From: a virus
Strand: one strand, 5' to 3'
DNA: 30,713 nt
Virus record (IMG/VR): IMGVR_UViG_3300037472_000009
Location: 1 to 30,713 of that record
The position numbers were made by a program, and so were the translations under genes. The notes under the pieces are model-generated. The model was given only the letters and a program-made list of their open reading frames with translations, made no database searches and had not been told where the DNA came from. Shown piece after piece: positions 21,767 through 30,281 of this stretch (its first letter is position 1; each line of letters begins with the position of its first letter).

Positions 21767-23278
21767 ATGGCAATCAACCCATTACAAGGCCCAATCGACT
21801 ATTCGGGCATGATCCCGCAGGTTGACCTGACGCAAAGAATCGCGCAGGGTTTCGAGCTTGGCGCTGGCATCCGGCAAGCGCAGGAACAGCGTTCCGCGAT
21901 AGAGGCTGCAGCAGCTGCCAAGCGGCAGTATGCGGCAGACCTGCAAGCCACTTTTGATAACCCAACGCAAGCTGCTTTTGCACGTTTGGCCGCGACGTAT
22001 CCGCAGAACGCAGCAGCTTTTAAACAGGCTTCTGAAGGTTTCAGTGCCGATCGCTTGAAGAACGAGTTTAACGGTGGGCTGGAGATCTCAAACGCTCTAG
22101 AAAACGGAAAGCCGGAAGTTGCGAAGCAGGCATTGGCTGGCATCATCGCTGCAAAAAAGAACAGCGGCGAACCTTTGGGCATTTATCAGCAGGCGATGGA
22201 TGCGTTGGACGGTGGAGACGTGCAGAAGGCGCAGGCAGGAATCAACTTGGCCCTGTCTATCGCAGATCCCGACAAATTTATAAAGCTCGCACAGGCCAGG
22301 ACTGCGCCAGCTACAGCAGCTAACGCATCACGCAAAGGCACGGCAGAAGCTGACGCTGCCATTGCTGAGGCAACCATTGCACAAGCAAACGCAAGCAACG
22401 CAGCAGAAAGTGCAGCAGCAGGATTGGCCCTTGCTAAGGCAAACGCGGATAAAGCTCAAGTTGACGCAAGGTTTGCAGAGCCACTAGCAAAGGCTCAGAT
22501 ACAGAACATCAAAAGCCAGGTTTCTGACAGACTAAACCTGTTCGGCTTGAAGAAACAAGAGCTTGCCCTTAGATCTGCTGAAGTAACAGCCGTGGTTGCC
22601 GAAAAAATGGCTTCCATTGGAAATATGGGGCTGGACATTCCGAAGGATGTTAGAGCATCTATAAATGAAGCATCTACCTTGGCTGCAACAAGCAGCCAAT
22701 CTGCGTCTCAATTCTTTGCTCTTGCAGCCAAAGTGGAACAAGCAGGCGGTGGACGCGGTATTTTTACCACTGCTGGCGAGTTTATAAAACGAGCTACAGG
22801 CGGCCAAGGCGACTTCACAATGATTCGCAACGAATACACTCGAGTTCGAAACAGTATTGCGATCAAGAGTCTGCCTCCAGGTGTTGCAACAGACAAAGAC
22901 ATTCAGCTTGCTCTTAAAGGTCTTCCACCTGAAACAGCCGACGCAAAGTTTCTGGCATCGTTTCTTAAAGGCATGGCGAAGATGCAAAAAATCGATTCTG
23001 CTGTGTCAGAGTCAAAAACCGATTGGCTGCAAAACAACAACGGCCTTTTAACCAAAGCAAGGTCAGATTTTGCCGCTGGCTCTCTTGATGTAAAAAAGGG
23101 AGAGTCTTTTACAGAATTTGCAGAGCGTGTAATTGTTAAGATGGGCAAGAGCTACGAAGAAGTGGCAAAGCCAGATCCATCCTTACAAATACCAGCTGGG
23201 CGAGCTGGTGGAGCTGCACCGGCAGCAAGGCCAGCAGCCGCACAGCCAGCAAACCGCAATGTAGTGGTGGACTACTAA
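21767..23278 (+). CDS. DNA ejection protein, P22 gp20-like
   Basis: 503 residues (P22 gp20: 471). Almost entirely helical and Ala/Gln/Lys-rich, with a long predicted coiled region at 190-260 and a Pro/Ala tail. Start MAINPLQGPIDYSGMIPQ is family-like. It is ejected with the DNA and contributes to the transperiplasmic channel. The next gene begins after one base (TAAgATG). Confidence 0.83.
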   Translation: MAINPLQGPIDYSGMIPQVDLTQRIAQGFELGAGIRQAQEQRSAIEAAAAAKRQYAADLQATFDNPTQAAFARLAATYPQNAAAFKQASEGFSADRLKNEFNGGLEISNALENGKPEVAKQALAGIIAAKKNSGEPLGIYQQAMDALDGGDVQKAQAGINLALSIADPDKFIKLAQARTAPATAANASRKGTAEADAAIAEATIAQANASNAAESAAAGLALAKANADKAQVDARFAEPLAKAQIQNIKSQVSDRLNLFGLKKQELALRSAEVTAVVAEKMASIGNMGLDIPKDVRASINEASTLAATSSQSASQFFALAAKVEQAGGGRGIFTTAGEFIKRATGGQGDFTMIRNEYTRVRNSIAIKSLPPGVATDKDIQLALKGLPPETADAKFLASFLKGMAKMQKIDSAVSESKTDWLQNNNGLLTKARSDFAAGSLDVKKGESFTEFAERVIVKMGKSYEEVAKPDPSLQIPAGRAGGAAPAARPAAAQPANRNVVVDY

Positions 23279-23279
23279 G

Positions 23280-25271
23280 ATGCCATATTCAATCACCACC
23301 AGAGACGGCATCACAATCAACAACATCCCCGATAATGTTGCGCCAGACTCTGAAGAACTAAAGTCTCGCGTTGCCACGATTAGAGCCACGTCAGCCACAG
23401 CAGAGCCAGCAGCACCGCCTGTGCCAGTGCCAGTTGACGCGACATTGGGTGAGAACATTGTTGGAGTCGGTGAAACTGCCTTGACGCTCGCGACAGGTGC
23501 CACTGGTGGCGCGCTGGGCATGATTGGCGGTACGCTAAAAGGCCTTGCTGAGCAGATTCTGAGCGGACAGTTTGGCACGCAAGAAGCCGTGCAGATGATC
23601 CAAAAATCCGCACAAGACGCAGCCAGCGCGTTGACGTTTGCCCCGCGTACCGAACGCGGACAAGAGATGGCGCAAGCCACGGGCGAGTTTTTAGGTAACG
23701 CGCTTCCTGTCCTGCCAATTCTAGGGCCGCAGGGTGCTTTGTTGCAAAGTGCCGCCCAGTCTGTGCCAGTCGTCAGAAACGCGGCCCAGCAGGGCGCTGC
23801 GTTGGTTGGTCAAGGCGCGCGGGCTACTGGCCAGGCTGCTGCTACTGCTGGCCGCGCTGTTGCTAGGCCTGTTCAAGGCGCAATCAACACTGGACGCGCG
23901 GCTTTAGGCATTCCACCCGCTGTCATTCCTGCAGCTGCTGATGATGCCGCCGCGATAGGCCGGGCTTCCATCGGTGCTGCTGGGTTGAATATTGAGAGAC
24001 AGCGCCTTGCTGAGCTGAACATGGCAAACGATGGTGTTAATGGCGTACCAATACGCATGACAGAAGGAGAGTTCAAAAGAGATCCGACTCTCTTAGCTTT
24101 CGAGAAGGAAACCGCAAAAACCCCAGGCGTTCAAGAATTGTTTGTGCAGCGCCAGCAGCAAAACAACCGGGCAACCCTTGGGAAAATCAACCAGATTTTA
24201 GATGACACAGGCGCAGTAACTGGCGATTACTCCAACACAGGCATTGCTGTTGTTGATACGCTAATGAAGGGATGGGCTGGCGAGAAGGCGAAAACCAAGG
24301 TTCTTTACGACAAGTTCCGAGACTCAACAGAGGCGGGCACGATTGTTGATCCAACTCCAGTGCTTGAGTTTTTGAACACGCAGGCTCGTGGCGTGGCCGG
24401 TATTACTGGTGTTCCAGACACAGCACGACAGAACGCAGTCAGACTGGGCATCGCACGCGAGCAAGGCGGAGGCGATCTCGTTCCCATTGCTGGCGTTACG
24501 CTTGGTCAGCTAGAAGACTTTCGCCAGTCTGTTTCTAGAATTAGCGCAGCAAACCCCAATGACAAACGACTGTCTTCTATCATCAAAAGAAGCATTGATG
24601 ACATTGGAGACCCGATTGGCGGTGGGCTTACAAAAGCCATGCGCGCCCAGCGTAGAAACCAAGCCGCAAAGTATGAAGACCGGGCGATTGTGTCTAGGCT
24701 TCTACTGGAAAAAAAGGGCATGGCAGACCCCAAAACACCAATTGAAGATGTTTTCCGCGCAAGCATTCTAAGCTCTAGAACAAGCGATATTACTAGACTA
24801 AAGCGAGTCCTTAATACAATACCTGATGAAGAAGGTAAGCAAGCTTTTAAAGAACTGCAAGGCGCCACGGTACGGCACTTTTTGGAAAAGGCAGAAAGTG
24901 GTATTGGTACAGATAACTTGCCTGTAATATCTGGCGCAAAACTAAACCGCGCCATAAAAGCATTCGATCAAAACGGAAAACTGGATGTTGTTATGGGCGT
25001 TGGCGCAGCCGAGCAAATACGCAACCTAAACCAGGTCTTGCAGTACATTCAATCAACGCCACCGCTCACTTCCATCAACAACTCAGGAACCGCCAGGACC
25101 ATTGCGGCGCTTATCAGCGAGTCAGCGGTTCAAGGTATGGTTACTGGAATACCGCTTCCAATAGTCCAGAGCTTAAGGATGATAAGGCAGAACGTCGCTG
25201 ACCAGAAGATCAAAGACAAAATAACAAAAGCCTTGAATTACACGCCCGACTCTGGCGATGGCGCACCATAA
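23280..25271 (+). CDS. DNA ejection protein, P22 gp16-like
   Basis: 663 residues (P22 gp16: 609). The N-terminal 30 residues (MPYSITTRDGITINNIPDNV) form a small beta module seen at the start of many phage internal virion proteins. A hydrophobic Gly/Ala-rich segment near 60-100 could insert in membranes; the rest is helical. Third protein of the ejection set; position before the tailspike matches P22. The assignment is stronger by order than by sequence. Confidence 0.8.
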   Translation: MPYSITTRDGITINNIPDNVAPDSEELKSRVATIRATSATAEPAAPPVPVPVDATLGENIVGVGETALTLATGATGGALGMIGGTLKGLAEQILSGQFGTQEAVQMIQKSAQDAASALTFAPRTERGQEMAQATGEFLGNALPVLPILGPQGALLQSAAQSVPVVRNAAQQGAALVGQGARATGQAAATAGRAVARPVQGAINTGRAALGIPPAVIPAAADDAAAIGRASIGAAGLNIERQRLAELNMANDGVNGVPIRMTEGEFKRDPTLLAFEKETAKTPGVQELFVQRQQQNNRATLGKINQILDDTGAVTGDYSNTGIAVVDTLMKGWAGEKAKTKVLYDKFRDSTEAGTIVDPTPVLEFLNTQARGVAGITGVPDTARQNAVRLGIAREQGGGDLVPIAGVTLGQLEDFRQSVSRISAANPNDKRLSSIIKRSIDDIGDPIGGGLTKAMRAQRRNQAAKYEDRAIVSRLLLEKKGMADPKTPIEDVFRASILSSRTSDITRLKRVLNTIPDEEGKQAFKELQGATVRHFLEKAESGIGTDNLPVISGAKLNRAIKAFDQNGKLDVVMGVGAAEQIRNLNQVLQYIQSTPPLTSINNSGTARTIAALISESAVQGMVTGIPLPIVQSLRMIRQNVADQKIKDKITKALNYTPDSGDGAP

Positions 25272-25282
25272 AGGAATAAACC

Positions 25283-27751
25283 ATGTCCGCAATATCAGTA
25301 CAAACACCCTTCCCGATCTTTAACGACATTGACGGCCAGCCGCTAGAGGCCGGGTATATCTTCGTCGGCGTTGCGAACCTGGACCCGCAAGTAAACCCTG
25401 TAGCGGTTTTCTTTGATAAGGCGCTTACCCAACCAGCGGGGCAGCCCATTCGCACTATGGGCGGCTATGCGGTAAATTCTGGTACGCCGACGAATCTTTA
25501 CACGGGCAGTGACTACAGCATCCGGGTCACCAACAATAACGGCTCGGTTATTTACTCTGCGCCTGTTTCTCAAACATCGCAAGACAAGACCCGAGAGAAT
25601 TTGAGCACCTTAGATTTTGGTGCGGTCGGTGATTCTTCTACAGACAATACAACCGTTTTTCTAAATTTTGAATCCACAACCAGAGGCCAACCTGTAGATC
25701 TGCTCGGCCTTGTGTATTTACTATCAAAAGTTCCTGTAGGTAACGACTATTATAATGGCGCATTCAAGGTCGGATCTGAAATTTATTGGCAGAACCGGAA
25801 TCCAAGGTCTCATCCATTTGAAGGCCCGGCAACCAGCCTGCGACACATAAAGCCCAGGACAGGAGAATACTTGGGACTAAGCTTCGGTCATTTCCCTAGA
25901 AGTGATAAGGGAATGGTGTTGGTATGGCGTCAAGCGACTACCCATGCGGTTCAAAATGGAACTAGACTGAAAGTCGCATTCACAGACGATGGCGGGCGCA
26001 CGCTACAAGCATTCCCAGACCCAAATCAAGATCAAAGTTTCCGCACGATTTCTTATGCTCAAGACGCAGATACCCGCAATTTTTCGTCGGGCATAATCAA
26101 TGGGCGCTTTGTAATCGTCACTACGCGCAGGGAAGAACCTCAGAGCCTTTCTAACTATCAAGACCCTCTAAGTATCTTTAGTGATGATGAAGGGATTACT
26201 TGGACAACTGCCGCAATAACTGGTCTTACTAACAAAGCGATCAACTTTCATGGCCGAGTTTACCCCTGGGAGGGGGGTGGCGTGAATGGTGCTATCGTAT
26301 ACTATTATGCAGCGGGCGGTATCGGTGCTTTAACAAGCACCAATAGAGGTTCGAGTTGGACGAACATCGGCATAGTTGTTACGGCAGGTCCATTTACATC
26401 CATTTCGGAGATGTCGGTTACGCAGATCGGATCTGAAGAAAAGTACGTAATGGTGATGCGGACATCATCTACGGGTAATTTCGGAGTAAGCACGTCAACT
26501 AATCTAACGACATGGACGACCACTGTAAATAGTGGCGTGCTTCTCAAAGGAAACCCGCCTGAGTTACTGTACGCGGACGGTAAACTGTTCATGGTGACAG
26601 TCTCCCGCCGTAATCAAGCGATTTTAGTGGGCTACGAGAATGCATTGCTAATTGCAGAAGGTAACGTCGATTTAGTGTATTCTTCTGGGGGGGTTAGCGG
26701 GTGGTCAGGCTGGAAGGTGGTATCACAGTTGGGGTTTTGGCCAGCTGGCTATCTAACCACGGCTCAGGTCCGAGGTCGCTGGTATGCATTAATGACAGGC
26801 AGTGAGGAGACCGCCGGTGCTTCTACTGGCCGAACTGCTTACATGGCTATGCTTTCCACGGATTTAGTGGACGTGGCTGATACTCGATCTCTTTTGGAGG
26901 CAGTTCCTCAGTTTAATCTTGTCTCCAACGGGTTAATGGAGTATTGGCCAAGGGGCACCTCTTTCTCCTTTACTGTGCCTACTATTAGGACATTGATCCT
27001 TCCAGGCTTCACATTTTCGAGGTCGAGTAACCTTGAGGGTTCCACGCTGTCTCAGATCTCCGGTGACGCACATAGATTTGCAATGCGTGTTCGTAGAAAC
27101 GATGGCAATTCGCTGACTCAATCCATGAACCTGACACACACTCTGACTCAGGCAGATAGTTCAAAGTTCAAAATCAATAATGAGTACCTAGGATTACAGT
27201 TCAGGTGCCGCAAGGGGACGGGGTTCTCCGCTGCCGCTGGATTTTTAACTGTTCAAGTTCGTGACACCAGCACAATCAATGAACAGCAGGCAACGACGTC
27301 AAGCGGGACATTTCCAATCGGAGACAGGACCGTCCAATCTGCGTCTACTGGGATAACACCTACTGAAAATTGGGAAAGTTATCAGATGAATGTCGGCCCA
27401 GTACCCAGCGATTCCACTCAGCTTCTTATTCGGTGGACATGGACGCCGATAGGTATTGCGGATGACGACTACTTTGATTTAGAGGGGGTGACTTTGTTCG
27501 TCGGAAAACAGCGCAGTCCAGTTATTAATAGAACTTATGTTGAAGCCGTAAACAGCACATTACCATTCTTCTGGAGCGCAACTGTCCAAAGTCAAAATGG
27601 ATCTCGCTGGATTTCTTTCCCAGCGGTGATGCACCGTGTACCGAGTATCACCGTTTCCGCAGGTTCCGTATCCAGCGTTTCAACGAATGGGTTTGAGCTT
27701 ACCCATACGTCAGCCGTCGCTGTTACTGTTATTGCCGAAGCGTGGTTGTAA
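25283..27751 (+). CDS. Tailspike with P22 head-binding domain and sialidase-like propeller
   Basis: 822 residues, with AAGGA before the start. Residues 1-105 resemble the P22 tailspike head-binding domain (FNDIDGQPLEAGYIFVGVA, later QPIRTMGGYAV). LDFGAVGDSSTDNT at about 111 is the start motif of beta-helix spikes, but the next 400 residues carry Asp-box motifs of BNR/sialidase propellers: TDDGGRT (about 234), SDDEGITW (about 300) and STNRGSSW (about 352). From about 545 a beta-sandwich resembling a carbohydrate-binding module follows, then a beta C-terminus. It binds and probably cleaves a surface glycan. Local base composition differs from the neighbouring genes, as usual for exchanged receptor-binding genes. 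Confidence 0.85.
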   Translation: MSAISVQTPFPIFNDIDGQPLEAGYIFVGVANLDPQVNPVAVFFDKALTQPAGQPIRTMGGYAVNSGTPTNLYTGSDYSIRVTNNNGSVIYSAPVSQTSQDKTRENLSTLDFGAVGDSSTDNTTVFLNFESTTRGQPVDLLGLVYLLSKVPVGNDYYNGAFKVGSEIYWQNRNPRSHPFEGPATSLRHIKPRTGEYLGLSFGHFPRSDKGMVLVWRQATTHAVQNGTRLKVAFTDDGGRTLQAFPDPNQDQSFRTISYAQDADTRNFSSGIINGRFVIVTTRREEPQSLSNYQDPLSIFSDDEGITWTTAAITGLTNKAINFHGRVYPWEGGGVNGAIVYYYAAGGIGALTSTNRGSSWTNIGIVVTAGPFTSISEMSVTQIGSEEKYVMVMRTSSTGNFGVSTSTNLTTWTTTVNSGVLLKGNPPELLYADGKLFMVTVSRRNQAILVGYENALLIAEGNVDLVYSSGGVSGWSGWKVVSQLGFWPAGYLTTAQVRGRWYALMTGSEETAGASTGRTAYMAMLSTDLVDVADTRSLLEAVPQFNLVSNGLMEYWPRGTSFSFTVPTIRTLILPGFTFSRSSNLEGSTLSQISGDAHRFAMRVRRNDGNSLTQSMNLTHTLTQADSSKFKINNEYLGLQFRCRKGTGFSAAAGFLTVQVRDTSTINEQQATTSSGTFPIGDRTVQSASTGITPTENWESYQMNVGPVPSDSTQLLIRWTWTPIGIADDDYFDLEGVTLFVGKQRSPVINRTYVEAVNSTLPFFWSATVQSQNGSRWISFPAVMHRVPSITVSAGSVSSVSTNGFELTHTSAVAVTVIAEAWL

Positions 27752-27773
27752 TAACGACCCGGAAAAAGATTTT

Positions 27774-28076
27774 ATGGATAGAACATCTATTGAACACGCC
27801 TTGATCGCAGTCGTTGTGCAGACTGCAATCGGCCTGTGGCTTGGTGATTGGATCTCAGGCGCGGCATTGGCCTGTACTTGGTTTGTCGCCCGCGAGCACA
27901 CTCAAGCCGAGTACCGCTGGATCGCTAAGTTTGGCGGCGGCAAACGTGCTAACCTAACAGCAATGGGCTGGGCTGATAAACGCATCTGGAATATCGGGTC
28001 TGTACTTGATTTTGCTGTCCCGGTCGCGGCCTGTCTAGCTGTGTACTTTCTTAGTCCTCTGTATTTGACAATTTAA
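27774..28076 (+). CDS. Two-pass membrane protein, possible holin/antiholin
   Basis: 100 residues, with GGAAAAAG upstream. Two hydrophobic segments at about 8-38 and 75-97 flank a polar loop (EHTQAEYRWIAKFGGGKRAN). Membrane proteins of this kind appear near lysis genes of podoviruses. A lysis role (antiholin or second holin) is plausible by position but a class II holin is also present downstream. Confidence 0.65.
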   Translation: MDRTSIEHALIAVVVQTAIGLWLGDWISGAALACTWFVAREHTQAEYRWIAKFGGGKRANLTAMGWADKRIWNIGSVLDFAVPVAACLAVYFLSPLYLTI

Positions 28077-28088
28077 AGTAAGGAAACC

Positions 28089-28442
28089 ATGTCTACAAGT
28101 TCACAATATGCATTTACACCGCTTGGCCTAACAGTTGCTGTTAGCTCATCATCAACACCGCCAGCAGGATCTCAAGCGCCAGTGATAGCTAAGTTTGACC
28201 CACAAGCCACAGGTCAATATCGATTTGTAAACCAGGGCGCGGCTGTCGTGTTTTTGGGGCACGGGGTAAGTGCTACCGATGCACAGGCAAGCGCTGTTAT
28301 TCCTATTGCAGGAACGCCATCAAGGGCTATCCCGCTGTTGCCTGGGCGCAGTGAAATACTTAGGTTTGGCATTGATACATTTTTCAGCGCCATATCTACC
28401 ACTGCAATTACTTTGTTTGTAACACCAGGCAAAGGCATTTGA
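28089..28442 (+). CDS. Small beta-rich structural protein
   Basis: 117 residues, AAGGA site upstream. Beta-rich with TGQYRFVNQGAAVVFLGHG, a poly-Ala/Ser middle and LLPGRSEILRFG, a pattern of small virion or fibre-associated proteins in podoviruses. It lies between a membrane protein and the holin. Function unknown. Confidence 0.65.
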   Translation: MSTSSQYAFTPLGLTVAVSSSSTPPAGSQAPVIAKFDPQATGQYRFVNQGAAVVFLGHGVSATDAQASAVIPIAGTPSRAIPLLPGRSEILRFGIDTFFSAISTTAITLFVTPGKGI

Positions 28443-28472
28443 TTTTCTCGTTATCAAAAAATAATTGTACTG

Positions 28473-28709
28473 ATGAAAAACGAAGCCACAACAAACGCAT
28501 TAGAGGCTACAGTTGCTAGCCTTGCAAACAAGGCCACCTATACAGGCGCAGGAGTTACCATTAGTGGCGGTATTTTGATTTCTGAGATTGCGGTTATTGT
28601 CGGTATGGTTATCGGAGTACTGGGTCTGTTGGTCAATTGGTACTATCGCGCCAAAGATGATCGACGAGCTGTAATTGAACACAAGCGACGCATGGGAGAG
28701 CGCGAATGA
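28473..28709 (+). CDS. Class II holin
   Basis: 78 residues. A weakly hydrophobic TYTGAGVTISGG segment (22-33) leads into a strong transmembrane helix (about 36-57) ending VNWYYRAKDDRR, then a basic tail. This matches class II holins of lambdoid phages (Phage_holin_2_3 type, S21-like). It makes inner-membrane lesions that time lysis and release or activate the SAR endolysin encoded next (ATGA overlap at 28706). Confidence 0.88.
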   Translation: MKNEATTNALEATVASLANKATYTGAGVTISGGILISEIAVIVGMVIGVLGLLVNWYYRAKDDRRAVIEHKRRMGERE

Positions 28710-29206
28710 AGAACCCACGCATGTTTATTGCCGCGTTGTCGCTGAGTGCGGCAGCGTTTGGTGGGCTTGTGCTAAAGGAGGGCTACACCGACCGGGCTGT
28801 AATACCTATTCCAGGCGACCGGCCTACCGTGGGCTTCGGCAGCACGTTTGACGACAAGGGCTTGCCCGTGAAGATGGGCGACACCATTACCGCGCCCCAG
28901 GCCGTGCGGCGTTCGCTGGCCCACATCGCCAAAGACGAGAGCGCGCTGAAGCAGTGCGTGACTGCGCCATTGAACCAAGCAGAATATGACGGCTTGGTCG
29001 AATTTTCATACCAATTCGGCACCGCCACCGCCTGCCGATCCAGCATGGTGCGACACATCAACGCCGGGCGCTACGCCGACGCCTGTGCGGCCTACCTGCG
29101 CTACCGCTTCGCAGCCGGGCGCGACTGTTCCGACCCAGCCAACAGGTGCCGAGGCGTGTGGCTGCGCACCCAAGAGCGGCACCAAAAATGCATGGCGGCG
29201 CAATGA
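28706..29206 (+). CDS. SAR endolysin, lysozyme (GH24-like)
   Basis: 166 residues. An N-terminal weakly hydrophobic helix (residues 6-22, Ala/Ser/Gly-rich) without a cleavage site is a signal-arrest-release anchor. Catalytic Glu25 follows in KEGYTD, then a GDRPTVGFGST segment with the usual active-site Asp/Thr. Further NQAEYDGLVEFSYQFG and GVWLRTQERHQKC are lysozyme family positions. It cuts peptidoglycan in the periplasm after release from the membrane. Cys residues at several positions may form activating disulfides. Confidence 0.92.
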   Translation: MKNPRMFIAALSLSAAAFGGLVLKEGYTDRAVIPIPGDRPTVGFGSTFDDKGLPVKMGDTITAPQAVRRSLAHIAKDESALKQCVTAPLNQAEYDGLVEFSYQFGTATACRSSMVRHINAGRYADACAAYLRYRFAAGRDCSDPANRCRGVWLRTQERHQKCMAAQ

Positions 29207-29691
29207 TATGGACACCCCTGATCCGACCCCTGGTTGCGATCACAGTTATTGCCATCTCACTTGCTGGGTGTGCATGGTACGCGCACAGCAGCGGTCGGCA
29301 ATCCGGGATGCAAGCTACCCAAGCGCGGTGGGACGCAGAGAAAGTGCGGACGCTGGAAGCGCAGGTCGAACAGATCTTGATTGCGCAGCAGCGCGAAGGC
29401 GAGCTGAGGGCTCAGATGGACAACTTGAAAAGGACGCACCGTGACCAAACGACTCGCATTGCTGCTGCCCATGCTGATCTTGTTGACAGCCTGCGCCAGC
29501 GCCCCGACCGTCCGAGTGCTGGAGGTCTGCCCGAGGGTGCCACCGCTGGAGCTGGGCCTGTCACCGGATGCACTGGAGCTCAGCTTTACCGACCGGATGG
29601 AGAATTTCTTGCGCGGGAAGCTGCCAGGGCCGACCAGCTACGCGCTGCCCTCGGGGTCTGTGCGGCTGCCTACAACGCCCTGACGCGGTGA
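29203..29691 (+). CDS. Rz: Inner-membrane spanin Rz
   Basis: 162 residues; ATG 29203 overlaps the endolysin stop. N-terminal transmembrane helix (about 9-26), then a long periplasmic coiled coil (RWDAEKVRTLEAQVEQILIA and QQREGELRAQMDNLKRTH) typical of i-spanins. It bridges to Rz1 and fuses inner and outer membranes in the last step of lysis. Unusually, LAGC at 20-23 also reads as a lipobox. The o-spanin gene lies wholly within its 3' half in another frame. Confidence 0.9.
   Translation: MIWTPLIRPLVAITVIAISLAGCAWYAHSSGRQSGMQATQARWDAEKVRTLEAQVEQILIAQQREGELRAQMDNLKRTHRDQTTRIAAAHADLVDSLRQRPDRPSAGGLPEGATAGAGPVTGCTGAQLYRPDGEFLAREAARADQLRAALGVCAAAYNALTR
29441..29683 (+). CDS. Rz1: Outer-membrane spanin Rz1, nested in Rz
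   Basis: 80 residues from GTG 29441, entirely inside Rz in a shifted frame. Signal sequence with basic start (MTKRLALLLPMLILLTAC) and lipobox ending at Cys18; the mature part is Pro-rich (CPRVPPLELG, KLPGP), as in Rz1 lipoproteins. Nested arrangement and lipobox make the assignment firm. Confidence 0.9.
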   Translation: MTKRLALLLPMLILLTACASAPTVRVLEVCPRVPPLELGLSPDALELSFTDRMENFLRGKLPGPTSYALPSGSVRLPTTP

Positions 29692-29928
29692 TCTGGCATA
29701 CTGCGCACCAGTGGCGCATGAGTGCCATCACAAAAGCCGAAGGCGAGAAAAGTCGAAGATCGCAGGCAGCACACTTCGGTGTGTCCAGGGCGCAGCCAGA
29801 AATGGAGCAAGCGCCCGCACAGCAGCGAACGCACTGCCGGTTTTTGTGATGGTCGCCGTCCGCAATAGAGCAATCGTCCGCAATAGGCGGTCATCCAAGC
29901 AGGGTAGAGCCTGACAACACAACTGGGT

Positions 29929-30249
29929 GCAAGTGCCCGGTGCCATCACATCAGCGGTAAGGTTAAGAGAAACGGGTTGCCCCTTAGAAAGCCGACGGGT
30001 GGGTTGCAGTTGCGCGTATCGAATCGCGCCCGTTGATGTGATAGCGGAATGCACGGGCTGACGTGCGAGTGCCTGCAAAACCGTGGAGCCACGGCTTGAC
30101 CGCCGCCACATGCCGGAGATCAGCACCGGCCCGCTACCCGATGGCATGACCAGCACCCGCAGCAGGGTTCACCCTCGTGGTGCTGGCTTGCCGACCTTTT
30201 GATGACAAGCCCGTAAATAGCCGCAAGGCCCCAAGGAACGGTTCCGAAG
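29929..30249 (+). ncRNA. Candidate large structured RNA (family not recognised)
   Basis: The stretch 29692-30281 has no convincing gene. It holds many complementary arms: a 13-bp stem (29945-29957 with 30030-30042, one G-U pair) closing over TAAGG/CCTTA (29958-29962 with 29982-29986) and GCGCG/CGCGC (30012-30016 with 30025-30029); hairpins GCACG/CGTGC (30051/30062), CCGTGG/CCACGG (30081-30094), GCCGG/CCGGC (30112/30126), CCAGCAC/GTGCTGG (30150/30180) with an inner AGGG/CCCT, and GGAA/TTCC at 30235-30245. Upstream, 29694-29727 and 29770-29783 (UUCG loop) also fold, and CGTCCGCAATAG is repeated at 29857 and 29875. Giant phage RNAs (GOLLD-like) occur near lysis genes, but I do not recognise their motifs. 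Strand is assumed from the flanking genes. Confidence 0.55.
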
Positions 30250-30281
30250 TCGGTGCAATCCGATGCTGCCATCAACCCAAA
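30250..30281 (+). other. Candidate protospacer at the phage/array junction, with AAG PAM
   Basis: Exactly 32 nt separate AAG (30247-30249) from the first CRISPR repeat at 30282. AAG is the canonical 5' PAM of type I-E systems and 32 nt the spacer length used throughout this array. The stretch therefore looks like a phage protospacer whose copy is also a spacer in the array. A chance AAG has a probability of about 1 in 64, so this alone is suggestive; together with the other junction it is stronger. Confidence 0.6.

Noticed and set aside
29728-30156. 142-residue minus-strand frame after the spanins
   Set aside because: No ribosome site, no family character, and it runs through dense inverted repeats opposite to neighbouring transcription.
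29929-30249. Group I intron, tmRNA or RNase P RNA
   Set aside because: None of the conserved core sequences (intron P7 core, tmRNA ends, RNase P GAGGAAAGUC block) could be found.
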